Shown: positions 17,574 to 26,792, numbered from the stretch's first letter. The stretch is 64,000 nt of DNA from Dongia_B sp964406155 (GCA_964406155.1 CAYOQR010000014.1:23476-87475), one strand, 5' to 3'. Made by a program: numbers and translations. Notes: generated by a model from the letters alone, not told the origin.

Positions 17574-18698
17574 ATGTCAGCCCGGCGCCCCAAATCAGCA
17601 TCCCAGATGACAGCTACTCAGACGACTGGGCCCGCAGCGAACCTGCCGGTAGCCGCCCTGCCGGCGGAGTTGCTCGCCTGGTACGACCGGCATCGCCGGG
17701 TCATGCCCTGGCGCAGCCTGCCCGGCGAGCGGCCCGATCCCTATCACGTCTGGCTCTCCGAAGTCATGCTGCAGCAGACCACGGTGGCGACGGTCAAAGG
17801 CTATTTCGAGGCCTTTCTCGCCCGCTGGCCCCGGATCGAGGATCTGGCGGCGGCCGATCTCGACCAGGTGCTGACCGCTTGGGCCGGGCTCGGCTATTAC
17901 GCCCGGGCGCGAAACCTGCACCGCTGTGCCCAGGCTGTCGCCGCCCGGGGCGGGCGGTTTCCCGAGACCGAGGCCGGCTTGCTCGATCTGCCGGGGATCG
18001 GCCCCTATACTGCCGCCGCCATCGCCGCCATCGCCTTCGACCAGCCGGCAACCATCCTCGACGGCAATGTTGAACGGGTGATCAGCCGCATGTACCGGGT
18101 GGCGACACCCCTGCCGAAGGCGAAGGAGGAACTGCGTGCTTTGGCGGCCACGCTGACGCCGCGGACACGTCCCGGCGACTATGCCCAGGCGATCATGGAT
18201 CTTGGCGCTACCATCTGCACGCCGACCCGGCCGAAATGTGCGCTCTGCCCCTGGCGGCCGGCCTGCGCCGCTTTCGCCGCCGGCGATGCCGAGACCTATC
18301 CGCGCAAGGCGCCGAAGGCGGTCCGTCCGGTACGCCACGGCATCGCTTTCTGGATGGTCAACAACAAGGGCGAGGTGGCCCTGCGCCGGCGCCCGGAAAA
18401 GGGCCTGCTCGGCGGCATGATGGAAATTCCCTCGACCGACTGGCGGGCCGAAACCTGGGCACCGGCGGAAGCGCTGGCCGCCATACCTGTCGCCGCCGAT
18501 TGGCAGGCGCTGGATGGCGAGGTGCGGCATGTCTTCACCCATTTCGAATTGCGGCTGGGGGTGCGACGGGCCCGGCTCGACAAGGCGGCCGGCCTCAAGG
18601 CCGGGGCGGATCTGATCTGGGTGGCGCTGGATCGTCTCTCGGACTACGCGCTTCCCACCGTCATGCGCAAGATCGTCGATCTCGCCCTGAAGTCTTAA
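17574..18698 (+). CDS. mutY: A/G-specific adenine glycosylase MutY
   Basis: 374 residues. It removes adenine opposite 8-oxoguanine. The HhH-GPD domain has catalytic Glu in SEVMLQQTTVATV, the hairpin LPGIGPYTAAAI and catalytic Asp in ILDGNVERV. The [4Fe-4S] ligands are C-x6-C-x2-C-x5-C in CTPTRPKCALCPWRPAC, and a NUDIX-like recognition domain follows from about residue 255. The start is uncertain (ATG 17574 or 17607), since neither has a strong ribosome site. Confidence 0.96.
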   Translation: MSARRPKSASQMTATQTTGPAANLPVAALPAELLAWYDRHRRVMPWRSLPGERPDPYHVWLSEVMLQQTTVATVKGYFEAFLARWPRIEDLAAADLDQVLTAWAGLGYYARARNLHRCAQAVAARGGRFPETEAGLLDLPGIGPYTAAAIAAIAFDQPATILDGNVERVISRMYRVATPLPKAKEELRALAATLTPRTRPGDYAQAIMDLGATICTPTRPKCALCPWRPACAAFAAGDAETYPRKAPKAVRPVRHGIAFWMVNNKGEVALRRRPEKGLLGGMMEIPSTDWRAETWAPAEALAAIPVAADWQALDGEVRHVFTHFELRLGVRRARLDKAAGLKAGADLIWVALDRLSDYALPTVMRKIVDLALKS

Positions 18699-18714
18699 AT
18701 CGGCAGAACCCCGA

Positions 18715-19368
18715 TCAGGATTGCCGTTTGGCGGCGGCGAGGAAGACGCCGAGGCCGATCATGGTGAGGCCGGAGGCCTGCGACAGCCGCCGCTGGAAAC
18801 CGCGATGGCGCCGGAGATAGCGGCCGAGCGGCGCCGAGACGGCGACGATGACGACGTCGGCCAGCGTGTTCAGCGTGACGGAAATGATGCCGAGCAGAAT
18901 GAGCCGGGGTGCGAGCGGGGCGGCATCCAGCACGACGAATTGCGGCAGCAGGGCGAGGAAGAACAAGGCGGTCTTCGGGTTGAGGACCTCGGTCAGAAAC
19001 CCGTCGCGCAGCACGCGCAGGAAGGTGCGGTGGGCGGGGCGGCCGGGCAGGGCCGCCGCCAGCAGGTCGTCGCCTTCCGCCCTGGCGCTCAGCAGGTTGC
19101 GGATGCCGAGATAGACGAGATAGCCGGCGCCGACCCATTTCAGGACCGTGAAGGCGGAAGCCGAGGTCGCCAGGATGACCGAGAGGCCGAAAGCGGCGGC
19201 GATTACATGGACAAGACCGCCGAGCCCGGTACCGACGGAGGAGAGGAGCCCGTCGCGGCTGCCCGATTGCAGGCTGCGCGCCAGCACATAGAGCATGCCG
19301 GGACCGGGGATCGCCGCCAGGACAATCGCCGCGACCAGAAACGCTTCCCAGTGGATGCCGGTGAACAT
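18715..19368 (-). CDS. LysE/RhtB-family amino-acid exporter
   Basis: 217 residues with about six membrane helices and the family start block AIVLAAIPGPGMLYVLARSL, followed by VGTGLGGLVHVIAAAFGLS. These inner-membrane carriers export amino acids such as lysine, threonine or homoserine; the substrate cannot be assigned. The ATG has AGGAG upstream. It is convergent with mutY with a 16-bp gap and sits alone between mutY and ccrM. Confidence 0.9.
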   Translation of the reverse strand: MFTGIHWEAFLVAAIVLAAIPGPGMLYVLARSLQSGSRDGLLSSVGTGLGGLVHVIAAAFGLSVILATSASAFTVLKWVGAGYLVYLGIRNLLSARAEGDDLLAAALPGRPAHRTFLRVLRDGFLTEVLNPKTALFFLALLPQFVVLDAAPLAPRLILLGIISVTLNTLADVVIVAVSAPLGRYLRRHRGFQRRLSQASGLTMIGLGVFLAAAKRQS

Positions 19369-19465
19369 TGTGCCTTGCTCCTCTTCGTTCGGGTCGCATC
19401 ATCGATCGAAGGCAGGCCTTTTGACAGGACCGGTTCCGCCGCCGCGAGCCATCCACTTTGCGCTG

Positions 19466-19504
19466 AAAAAAAGATGCCCGGCTGGTCTGACGACCGGCCG
19501 GGCA
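19466..19504 (-). terminator. Rho-independent terminator of ccrM
   Basis: A 13-bp stem (TGCCCGGCTGGTC with GACCGGCCGGGCA, one G-U) around TGAC. On the minus strand it is followed by TCTTTTTTT, and it begins 35 nt after the ccrM stop. Confidence 0.88.
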
Positions 19505-19538
19505 GTTCAGGCACCTAACTGAAAAGAAATGGGGCCGA

Positions 19539-20642
19539 TCAGTGCAACTCCGCGCGCAACTGCTGCCGCAGGTAATCGATCGGCAGCAATTGCCCCTCGC
19601 GCTGTATGCACCAGAACTGCCAGCCGTTGCAGGCGGGCGCGCCCTGAACCGCGGCGCCGACCTGATGGATCGAGCCGCGATGATCGGCGGAAATCAACGT
19701 GCCGTCGGCCCGCACCTTGGCGGTCCAGCGGCCATTCATGCTGTGCAGCACCTCGCCCGGCGGCAGCAGGCCGCGTTCGATCAGCCAGCCGAAGGGGATG
19801 CGCGGCTCCTCGCGCTTGGAGGGCGTGTGCAGCAGGCTCGGATCCTCGACCGGCTGGACGGCGGCGATGCGCTTCTGGGCAAGGGCGATGTAATTTTCGT
19901 CGCGCTCCAGGCCGATCCAGCGGCGGCCCAGGCGCTTGGCGACGGCGCCGGTGGTGCCGCTGCCGAAGAAGGGATCGAGCACCACGTCGCCCGGCTTGGT
20001 CGAGGCCATGATGACCCGGTGCAACAGGGATTCCGGCTTTTGCGTCGGATGGCCCTTATTGCCTTGCTCGTCCTTCAGGCGCTCATTGCCGGTGCAGATC
20101 GGCAGCAGCCAGTCACTGCGCATCTGCAGATCGTCGTTCAACGCCTTCATGGATTCGTAGTTGAACTGGTGGCGGCTGTCCTTCGACTTGGCGCACCAGA
20201 TCATCGTCTCATGGGCGTTGGTGAAGCGCCGGCCGCGGAAATTCGGCATCGGGTTGGTCTTGCGCCAGACCACGTCGTTCAGCATCCAGTAGCCGAGATC
20301 CTGCAGCTTGGCGCCGACCCGGAAGATGTTGTGGTAGGAGCCGATCACCCAGATCGTGCCGTCATCCTTGAGGATGCGGCGGGCGGCCTTGAGCCAGGCC
20401 TGGGTGAAGGCATCGTAGGTCGCGAAATCGGCGAACTTGTCCCAGTCGTCATCGACCGCATCGACCTTCGTATTGTTCGGCCGATGCAACTCTCCCTCGA
20501 GTTGCAGATTGTATGGCGGGTCGGCAAAAATCATGTCGACCGACTTCTCCGGCAGGGCATTCATGGCGGCGATACAGTCGCCGCGCAGGATGCTGTCCAG
20601 CGGGAGTGATTTGAGTTCGGATTTCGGCTGCTTCGTTTTCAT
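19539..20642 (-). CDS. ccrM: Cell-cycle regulated adenine DNA methyltransferase (GANTC), CcrM
   Basis: 367 residues, a beta-class N6-adenine methyltransferase: the catalytic motif DPPYNLQ is at 41-47 and the AdoMet motif DPFFGSGTTGA lies about 170 residues later. The C-terminal ~90 residues (IPFGWLIERGLLPPGEVLHS, then ADGTLISADHRGSIHQVGAA) are the DNA-contacting domain of CcrM. It methylates GANTC after replication and sets cell-cycle transcription. Its upstream 80 bp holds four GANTC sites. A strong terminator follows. Confidence 0.95.
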   Translation of the reverse strand: MKTKQPKSELKSLPLDSILRGDCIAAMNALPEKSVDMIFADPPYNLQLEGELHRPNNTKVDAVDDDWDKFADFATYDAFTQAWLKAARRILKDDGTIWVIGSYHNIFRVGAKLQDLGYWMLNDVVWRKTNPMPNFRGRRFTNAHETMIWCAKSKDSRHQFNYESMKALNDDLQMRSDWLLPICTGNERLKDEQGNKGHPTQKPESLLHRVIMASTKPGDVVLDPFFGSGTTGAVAKRLGRRWIGLERDENYIALAQKRIAAVQPVEDPSLLHTPSKREEPRIPFGWLIERGLLPPGEVLHSMNGRWTAKVRADGTLISADHRGSIHQVGAAVQGAPACNGWQFWCIQREGQLLPIDYLRQQLRAELH

Positions 20643-20654
20643 GCGCCTGATCCT

Positions 20655-20719
20655 GAGTCAGGCGACTCGGCAAGTCAAGCGTAAAAAATGATATGACTCA
20701 GTCTGTTATGCTAAGACTC
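20655..20719. promoter_or_regulatory. Cluster of four GANTC sites upstream of ccrM
   Basis: GAGTC at 20655-20659 and GACTC at 20664-20668, 20695-20699 and 20715-20719. Four sites in 65 bp far exceeds the chance rate of one per 256 bp. They fit methylation-dependent autoregulation as known for Caulobacter ccrM (inference here). Confidence 0.6.
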
Positions 20720-21333
20720 TGAGATATTGGTCTAAATGATTTCCGATGCTCCGGCGTGACCCCATATTGCCGGATGGCGGCCAGGTGTTCGGCCGTTCCA
20801 TAGCCGGCATTGCGTTCCCACCCATATACGGTGTGTTGCTGGGAAAGCTCCCACATGATCTTGTCGCGTACTACTTTTGCGATAATTGATGCAGCGGCAA
20901 TCGACAGGGAAAGACCATCCCCGCCGATCAGGCAGCGGGTCGGACAGTCGAGCTTCGGCGGGCGGTTGCCATCGACCAGGGCGATATCGGGCGCGACGGG
21001 CAGGGCCGCGACCGCCCGGCGCATCGCCAGAAAGGTGGCCTGCAGGATGTTGATGCCATCGATCTCGGCGACGCTGGCCTGGCCCAGGCCGTAGGTGACA
21101 GAGGTGCGCAAGGCATCGTGCAATTCGGCGCGGTGCGATGCTTTCAGCTTCTTGGAATCGTCGATCCGGGCGGCGAGATCAGCGGGCAGTCGGGCAGGGT
21201 CGATGATGACGGCGCAGGCAACCACCGGCCCGGCCAGGGGGCCACGTCCGACCTCGTCGATGCCGCAGACCAGCTTGCCGCCGGTCAGGCCGGGAACGAG
21301 GCCATGCGAGAATTCATGGGCGAGATCGGGCAT
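20698..21333 (-). CDS. rnhB: Ribonuclease HII
   Basis: 211 residues. It cleaves RNA in RNA-DNA hybrids and at single embedded ribonucleotides. Metal ligands begin with Asp26-Glu27 in VCGIDEVGRGPLAGPVV, then Asp in IALVDGNRPP; SIAAASIIAKVVRDKIM follows. The ATG at 21333 is preferred to a TTG at 21345. It lies just upstream of ccrM on the same strand, but the GANTC-rich gap suggests ccrM has its own promoter. Confidence 0.95.
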   Translation of the reverse strand: MPDLAHEFSHGLVPGLTGGKLVCGIDEVGRGPLAGPVVACAVIIDPARLPADLAARIDDSKKLKASHRAELHDALRTSVTYGLGQASVAEIDGINILQATFLAMRRAVAALPVAPDIALVDGNRPPKLDCPTRCLIGGDGLSLSIAAASIIAKVVRDKIMWELSQQHTVYGWERNAGYGTAEHLAAIRQYGVTPEHRKSFRPISQSLSITD

Positions 21334-21376
21334 GGCCGCTGCCAATCGTCTCTATCGGGTGCATCTCGATCGCAGG

Positions 21377-21877
21377 TCATTTCCATTGATCGTAGAAGCG
21401 GAAATGCTCCTGCAACACCTCATAGGGGAAGCCGAGCGCGTCGCAGAGCGCCTGATCCGTGACGCCCAGTTTCTTCTGCAGCTTGCGCATCTCGACGAAG
21501 TAGTCGTGTGCGGCATCCTGCAGGACATTGGCCGCCTTCATCGCCTCGGCTTTCTCGGTCTCGTTACCCTTGGCGCTGGCATCCCATGCCTTCAGCGACT
21601 GCAAATTGACCATGGCCCAGGATTGGGCATCGAGGCCGAGCAGATAGCTGTCGCGTTCCGTGCCGTTGCCGGGTGCGGCCTGGACATACTTGTCGGTGCA
21701 ATCGAGAAAGGCTTTCAGCCCTTTCTTCTGATTGGCTGTCATGCAGGTGGTGCCGTCACCGCTGCCGGTTTTCAGGGCAGCGGGAACCATCTTGGAGGCG
21801 GCCAGCGCCGGCGATGCCGCCGCCATCAACAGGGCGGCGCCGTAAACGGCAGAGCGGATGACGGGACGGCAAGACAT
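21377..21877 (-). CDS. Secreted hypothetical protein
   Basis: 166 residues. A clear signal peptide runs from residue 1 to about 26 (VIRSAVYGAALLMAAASPALA). The mature part is helical and charged with three cysteines (TTCMTANQKKG, FLDCTDKY, QALCDALG) and ends FRFYDQWK. The ATG at 21877 was chosen for GAGAGG upstream and the signal peptide. I do not recognise the family. A periplasmic location is likely; no function is offered. Confidence 0.75.
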   Translation of the reverse strand: MSCRPVIRSAVYGAALLMAAASPALAASKMVPAALKTGSGDGTTCMTANQKKGLKAFLDCTDKYVQAAPGNGTERDSYLLGLDAQSWAMVNLQSLKAWDASAKGNETEKAEAMKAANVLQDAAHDYFVEMRKLQKKLGVTDQALCDALGFPYEVLQEHFRFYDQWK

Positions 21878-22002
21878 GGGCGGGCCTCTCGGCAGGTTGC
21901 AGGAGGGCGTAGGGCCCACTCCAGCCATGCCCGAAATCACCGTCCGCCGCAACAGCTTGCTGTCCGGTGGCTATCTGTCGTTGCGGTGCGATGTGCGGCA
22001 GG

Positions 22003-23271
22003 CTACCGGCTTGTCGCCTTGGGGGCCGGCTCCGGCAGAACGGCGAAGAGATCGGGCTGGGTGGCCGAGCCGGGCGGCACCTGGAAGCGCGCGAGATCGA
22101 GGCGCCAGTCGCGCCCGCCGAGGCCGTGGCGCTTCGCCGCCTGCTCCACACGCTGGCGGATCATCTCGGCATAGGGGCCGCTGCCGCGCATGCGGTCGCC
22201 GAATTGGCTCGTATAGATCTGGCCGCCATGGCAATCCTTGATCCGGTTCAGCACATGTTCGGCGCGGTCGGGGACATGTGCTTCCAGCCATTCGCGGAAC
22301 AGGTCCTTGATCTCCAGGGGCAGGCGCAACAGGATCCAGTTGACGCCGCGAGCGCCGCGCTTGGCGGCGGCCTCGATAATTGCCTCGATCTCGTGGTCGG
22401 TGAGGGCGGGGATGATGGGGGCTACCGAAACGCTGACGGGAATGCCGGCGGAGGTCAGCTCCTTGATCGCCGCCAGGCGGCGATGGGGCGCGCTGGCGCG
22501 GGGTTCCATCTGGCGCGCGAGTTCGGCATCCAGGGTCGTCACCGATATCATGACATGCACCAGACGGCGGCGCGCCAGGCTGGTCAGCAGATCGAGATCG
22601 CGCAGGATATTGGCTGATTTGGTGGTGATGCCGACCGGGTGATCGAAATCGGAGAGCACCTGGAGAATGCTGCGGGTGATGCGGTAGCGCCGCTCGATCG
22701 GCTGATAGGGATCGGTATTGGTGCCAAGGGCGATCAGGCGCGGTTTGTATTTCGGATGCCGCAATTCCTTTTCCAGCAGCTTCGCCGCATTCGGCTTGTG
22801 ATAGAGCCGGGTCTCGAAATCGAGACCAGGGGAATGGCCGAGATAAGCGTGGGTCGGCCGGGCGAAGCAATAGATGCAGCCATGCTCGCAGCCGCGATAG
22901 GCATTGATCGACTGGTCGAAGGGGATATCGGGCGAGTCATTGCGGGCGATGATCGACTTGCTGGTATCCAGCCCCACCACGGTCCTGAGCGGTGCCGGGC
23001 CATCCTCGTCCGCATCGCGCGGCCAGCCGTCATCCTCGGCCGGCCGGTCGCCGGGCTCGTAGCGTCCGGGCCGGTTGGTGACGGCACCGCGTCCCTTGCG
23101 GGCGATGGCGGGCAGCGCGGCATCCGGGGCGGGATCGACGCCCCCAATCATGCCGACATCAGCGGCGTCGACGTCAGGAGACCCGAATTCCAGGGGAAGC
23201 GGATGGAAGCCGGCTGCACGGCGGGCGCCGTCGGGCTGCATGCCGCGGAGAGGTTTGCGCTGCGTCTTCAT
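22003..23271 (-). CDS. PA0069-family radical SAM protein (SplB-like)
   Basis: 422 residues. The radical SAM cluster motif C-x3-C-x2-C is at Cys128, 132 and 135 in YRGCEHGCIYCFARP, followed by LGTNTDPYQPIE. The family groups with spore photoproduct lyase-like 'DNA repair photolyase' proteins, but its reaction is unproven. A GAAC-N7-GAAC box, the alphaproteobacterial LexA consensus, sits 27 bp before the start, which supports a DNA-damage role (inference). It stands alone between two unrelated genes. Confidence 0.92.
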   Translation of the reverse strand: MKTQRKPLRGMQPDGARRAAGFHPLPLEFGSPDVDAADVGMIGGVDPAPDAALPAIARKGRGAVTNRPGRYEPGDRPAEDDGWPRDADEDGPAPLRTVVGLDTSKSIIARNDSPDIPFDQSINAYRGCEHGCIYCFARPTHAYLGHSPGLDFETRLYHKPNAAKLLEKELRHPKYKPRLIALGTNTDPYQPIERRYRITRSILQVLSDFDHPVGITTKSANILRDLDLLTSLARRRLVHVMISVTTLDAELARQMEPRASAPHRRLAAIKELTSAGIPVSVSVAPIIPALTDHEIEAIIEAAAKRGARGVNWILLRLPLEIKDLFREWLEAHVPDRAEHVLNRIKDCHGGQIYTSQFGDRMRGSGPYAEMIRQRVEQAAKRHGLGGRDWRLDLARFQVPPGSATQPDLFAVLPEPAPKATSR

Positions 23272-23297
23272 GGTCCGCGATCATCGCACCATGAAGA

Positions 23298-23312
23298 GAA
23301 CAAATAAAGAAC
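23298..23312 (-). promoter_or_regulatory. LexA-type SOS box
   Basis: GAACAAATAAAGAAC fits the alphaproteobacterial LexA operator GAAC-N7-GAAC (GTTC-N7-GTTC) exactly, in the promoter of the radical SAM gene starting at 23271. Confidence 0.7.
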
Positions 23313-23328
23313 AAAAATCGAAGCGAGC

Positions 23329-23871
23329 TCAGCCGGCGCGCAGATGCTCCTGCAGGCGCGGCATCAGCTCGACCAGATTGCAGGGCCGGTGCCGGTTGTC
23401 GAGCTGGGGCTTCAGGATCTCCTCCCAGCCATCGCGGCAGGCGCTGGGCGAACCGGGCAGAGCAAAGAGATAGGTGCCGCCGGCAACGCCGCCGACGGCG
23501 CGGGACTGGATCGTCGAGGTGCCGACCTTCTGATAGGAGATCCAGCGGAACAACTCGCCGAAGCCGTCGATGCGTTTCTCGATCACCTGCTCGAAGGCTT
23601 CCGGGGTGACATCGCGGCCGGTGACCCCGGTGCCGCCGGTGGAAATGACCACGTCGATTGCCGGATCCGCGACCCAGGCGCGCAATTGCGCGGTGATGGC
23701 GGCGATGTCGTCCTTGACGATCCGGCGGGCTGCCAGGCTGTGCCCGTCGCGGGCGATCATTTCGGCCAGCGCCTGGCCGGAACGGTCATCCGCTTCCTGA
23801 CGTGTGTCGGAGACGGTAAGGACGGCGATATTGACGGCCAGGAACGGCCTCGTTTCATCGATCTTCGGCAT
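23329..23871 (-). CDS. moaB: Molybdenum cofactor biosynthesis protein B
   Basis: 180 residues of the MoaB/MogA fold, which adenylylates molybdopterin. Core motifs are VLTVSDTRQEADDRSGQ, STGGTGVTGRDVTPEAF (nucleotide loop) and FALPGSPSACRDGWEEIL. The ATG at 23871 follows a strong GGAAGGTGGGG. No other molybdenum-cofactor gene is visible nearby, so it appears to be a lone locus. Confidence 0.93.
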   Translation of the reverse strand: MPKIDETRPFLAVNIAVLTVSDTRQEADDRSGQALAEMIARDGHSLAARRIVKDDIAAITAQLRAWVADPAIDVVISTGGTGVTGRDVTPEAFEQVIEKRIDGFGELFRWISYQKVGTSTIQSRAVGGVAGGTYLFALPGSPSACRDGWEEILKPQLDNRHRPCNLVELMPRLQEHLRAG

Positions 23872-23956
23872 GTCCCCACCTTCCCGCAGATCGCGGGCAC
23901 ACGTCAACCGCGCCGATCAGGCGACCGGCGCGGACTTTTTCAGACGAAAAGGTGGG

Positions 23957-25558
23957 TTACTTGCTGGCCTTGGCCAGATCCTGGCGCTGGTATTTGGGCC
24001 AGTCGCCGCTGGCGATCGCCTCGAGTGAGGGCGATTCCTGGCCCAGGCGCTGGCGATAGATCCAATAGGCCGCGACCACGCGCTCGACGAAGAGCCGGCT
24101 CTCATCGGAAGGCAGGGTTTCGATGAAGAGCAGCGGATCGTTATGGGCGTTGGTGGCATCGACCCATTTCGCCAGATTACCCGGCCCGGCGTTATAGGCG
24201 ACGATCATCTTCAGGAGATCGTTCCCGACATTGCCGTCGGAGGTCAGATTGTTGATATAGCTCTGGCCGATTTCCATCGACACGATCGGGTCGCGGATTT
24301 CCGCCGCCTTGCTGCCCGCCACCAGTTTCGCGGTCGCCGGCATGAGCTGCATCAGTCCGGTCGCCCCCGAACTGGGATTGACGGCGGCCGGGTTGAAACC
24401 GGATTCCTGGCGCATGATGGCATAGAGCAGAGCCCGGTCGACATCGAAGCCGTCGCTCGGCCGCCAGGAGGGCAGCGGATAGAGCGCCGCCGAAATGATC
24501 TTGTTTTCCTTGACGCGCACGGTGGCGCCGATCCGCAGGGCCAAGGACGGCATGCGGGCGGCCTGGGACAGCGACAGCAGGGCTTCCGCCATGGTGTCGT
24601 CGCCATCCTGCTGCAGCACCAACAGTTCCTTTTCCGCCGCATTGACCTGGCCGACCTGCAGCAGGGCGAGCGCACGCTTGCCGCCGCGGGTGGCGAGGAT
24701 GGCGCTGGCATGGCGATCATTGAAGGTCGGGACGCGCCAATCGAAATCGTTATCGGCGCCCAGCGCATGCATGGCGAGCTGGCCGTAGAAGGTACGCGGC
24801 TGCTTGGCCGCCTTGATCAGCCAGGGGCTGACCTTGCCCGGTTCCTTGGCGCGCAGATAGGCACGGCTCGCCCAATAGGCGGCGGCTGCCCGGTTCCACG
24901 GATCGCTGCCCTGGTCGTAGGAGGCGGAGAATTCGGTGGCGGCCCGGCCGTAATCGCGGTTGCGCCAAGCGGCGAGACCGCTGCGCCAGCGGGAATCGCT
25001 GTCGACCACGCTTTCATCCGGCGAACCGATGCGGATCACGCTGGCGGCGGCCGGCTTGGTCACCTTGCCGGCGCCCTTGCGCTGCGCCAGGGCATAGATG
25101 TCCGAAGCGTCCGGCAAAGCGTTGTAGCGCTTCAGCCAGTCGGCCAGTTCCTTGGGCTTGCTGGTATATTTGGCCGACAGATACCGGTTGGCGAAGACCT
25201 CGCCCAACAGGGAATCGTCGCTCAACTGGCCGATCAACTCATCGGCGCCCTGGAAGTCGCCGGAAGCCTGGGCACGGAAAATCGACCGATAGCGGTCGGC
25301 ATTGACCGCATCAAGCGGGCGCGGCAATTGCGGGCCGCTGATGTCGACATCGTTTGTCGGCAGGGCAGCCGTTTCGTCCGCCGACCACTTGTCGACGGCC
25401 TTGCCGTTGCTGCTGGCAGTATTCGCGGTCCGTGATACCCAACCGGCATCCTGCGACCAAGCCTTGCCCGAGAGGGCGGCGGCACTAAGCACCAGCACTG
25501 AGAGCGCGGTCGCCGCCAGCATCGCTGGCCGACCGTGTCGCCAATGTTTGCGTACCAA
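23957..25558 (-). CDS. Soluble lytic transglycosylase (SLT domain)
   Basis: 533 residues. The N-terminal signal (about 14-36, LAATALSVLVLSAAALSGKA) precedes a long alpha-superhelical region and a C-terminal SLT domain with catalytic Glu in YAIMRQESGFNPAAVNPSSG and ATGLMQLMPATA. It cleaves peptidoglycan to anhydromuropeptides in the periplasm. The start is a TTG, supported by AAGGGGA seven bases upstream; the next ATG would cut the signal n-region. Confidence 0.94.
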   Translation of the reverse strand: MVRKHWRHGRPAMLAATALSVLVLSAAALSGKAWSQDAGWVSRTANTASSNGKAVDKWSADETAALPTNDVDISGPQLPRPLDAVNADRYRSIFRAQASGDFQGADELIGQLSDDSLLGEVFANRYLSAKYTSKPKELADWLKRYNALPDASDIYALAQRKGAGKVTKPAAASVIRIGSPDESVVDSDSRWRSGLAAWRNRDYGRAATEFSASYDQGSDPWNRAAAAYWASRAYLRAKEPGKVSPWLIKAAKQPRTFYGQLAMHALGADNDFDWRVPTFNDRHASAILATRGGKRALALLQVGQVNAAEKELLVLQQDGDDTMAEALLSLSQAARMPSLALRIGATVRVKENKIISAALYPLPSWRPSDGFDVDRALLYAIMRQESGFNPAAVNPSSGATGLMQLMPATAKLVAGSKAAEIRDPIVSMEIGQSYINNLTSDGNVGNDLLKMIVAYNAGPGNLAKWVDATNAHNDPLLFIETLPSDESRLFVERVVAAYWIYRQRLGQESPSLEAIASGDWPKYQRQDLAKASK

Positions 25559-25868
25559 GGTGTCGTCCCCTTGATGTGCCCCAGCCCGGCCAGGGCACGT
25601 TGAACCAAAATCTCTACGTGCGTTTCTAACGTCAGGCTTAGAGGATCGGTTCCGGAGAGTCCAGCTTTTCCGGCCGTCCGGATCAACAGATATGGTGTCT
25701 GATGCGATGGTATCTACTATATATAGTAACGCAAGGATAAAAAGTTCGTGTGATCGGACTTAACTATCACGTGAGCAAGCAAGCTGGCATGGTTAACGCA
25801 AGGGAGGACGTAGGAATCTTTAGATTGAGTGAGGGGGATTGAAAACCCAACTTCAGATTTCAATCCGC
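25559..25868. other. 310-bp intergenic stretch with an AT-rich palindrome
   Basis: No gene is seen. A perfect 14-bp palindrome TACTATATATAGTA lies at 25715-25728 in the only AT-rich patch, where a promoter or operator for the transglycosylase gene could sit. No convincing -35/-10 pair was found. Confidence 0.4.
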
Positions 25869-26792
25869 TTATCCGGCCGGCGGCGGGACGATCTCATCCA
25901 GACGGGCTTTCAACTGCAGTAAATCGCGCCAAGCTTCGCGCTTCAGCCCCGGCTGTCGCAGCAGATAAGCGGGGTGGAAGATCGGCAAGGTCGGGATCGG
26001 CGCGGCGAGCTGTGGCGCCTGATATTCGAACCAGCGGCCGCGCAGCCGGGTGATGCCGTCATTGCGGCCGAGCAGCCCCTGCGCCGAGGAACCGCCGACC
26101 AGGACCAGTACTTTCGGCTGCACCAGTTCGATATGCCGGGTGACGAAGGGAAGCTGCGCCGCCAGTTCTGCCTCGGTCGGCTTGCGGTTGCCGGGCGGGC
26201 GCCAGAAACAGACATTGGTAATATAGAAGGTGGTGCGGTCGAGGCCGACCGCCGCCATCATCCGGTCGAGCAACTGACCCGAGACGCCGACGAAAGGCTT
26301 GCCCTGGCGATCCTCATCGGCGCCGGGCGCCTCGCCGATCAGCATGACGGAGGCCGCCGGATTGCCGTCGGCGAAAACCAGATTGGTGGCGGTCTTCTTC
26401 AGCGCGCAGCCATCGAACTCCGCCAGGGCCTGGCGCAAGGCGGCGAGATCGGGGGCCGCCTTGGCGGCTTCCCGGGCGCTCTGCACGGCGACCGGCTCGG
26501 CGCCGGGCGCCTGCGCCATGCCGGCGGCAAGCAGGGCGGCGGCGGAACCGGGCTGGTTTTGGCGAGGGCCGGCGGCTGCGTCACGGGGCTGGCTGGGCCG
26601 GCCGGCGGAAGCCACCGGGGCGTTGGGGCCGGGTTGAGCCGTGGTCGCGGCCCGGTCGCGGCTGGCCAGGGTTTCGAGGGTCGCCCCGAGGCGGCTTTGC
26701 GGCGCCTCTTCAATAGCCTCGTCCGCGCCCCACTCGATATAGAGCTGCAAGAGCGTGAACGGGTCGATGGAGTCGGGCGCCGGCATATGCAT
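25869..26792 (-). CDS. Uracil-DNA glycosylase, family 4-like
   Basis: 307 residues: a Pro/Ala-rich N-terminal extension of about 120 residues, then the UDG fold with motif A GEAPGADEDRQGKPFVG, RPPGNR and the C-terminal HPAYLLRQP loop. It excises uracil from DNA. Only two cysteines exist in the protein (Cys129 and Cys185), whereas classic family 4 enzymes use four to hold a [4Fe-4S] cluster. The start ATG has AGG at 8-nt spacing. Confidence 0.9.
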   Translation of the reverse strand: MHMPAPDSIDPFTLLQLYIEWGADEAIEEAPQSRLGATLETLASRDRAATTAQPGPNAPVASAGRPSQPRDAAAGPRQNQPGSAAALLAAGMAQAPGAEPVAVQSAREAAKAAPDLAALRQALAEFDGCALKKTATNLVFADGNPAASVMLIGEAPGADEDRQGKPFVGVSGQLLDRMMAAVGLDRTTFYITNVCFWRPPGNRKPTEAELAAQLPFVTRHIELVQPKVLVLVGGSSAQGLLGRNDGITRLRGRWFEYQAPQLAAPIPTLPIFHPAYLLRQPGLKREAWRDLLQLKARLDEIVPPPAG

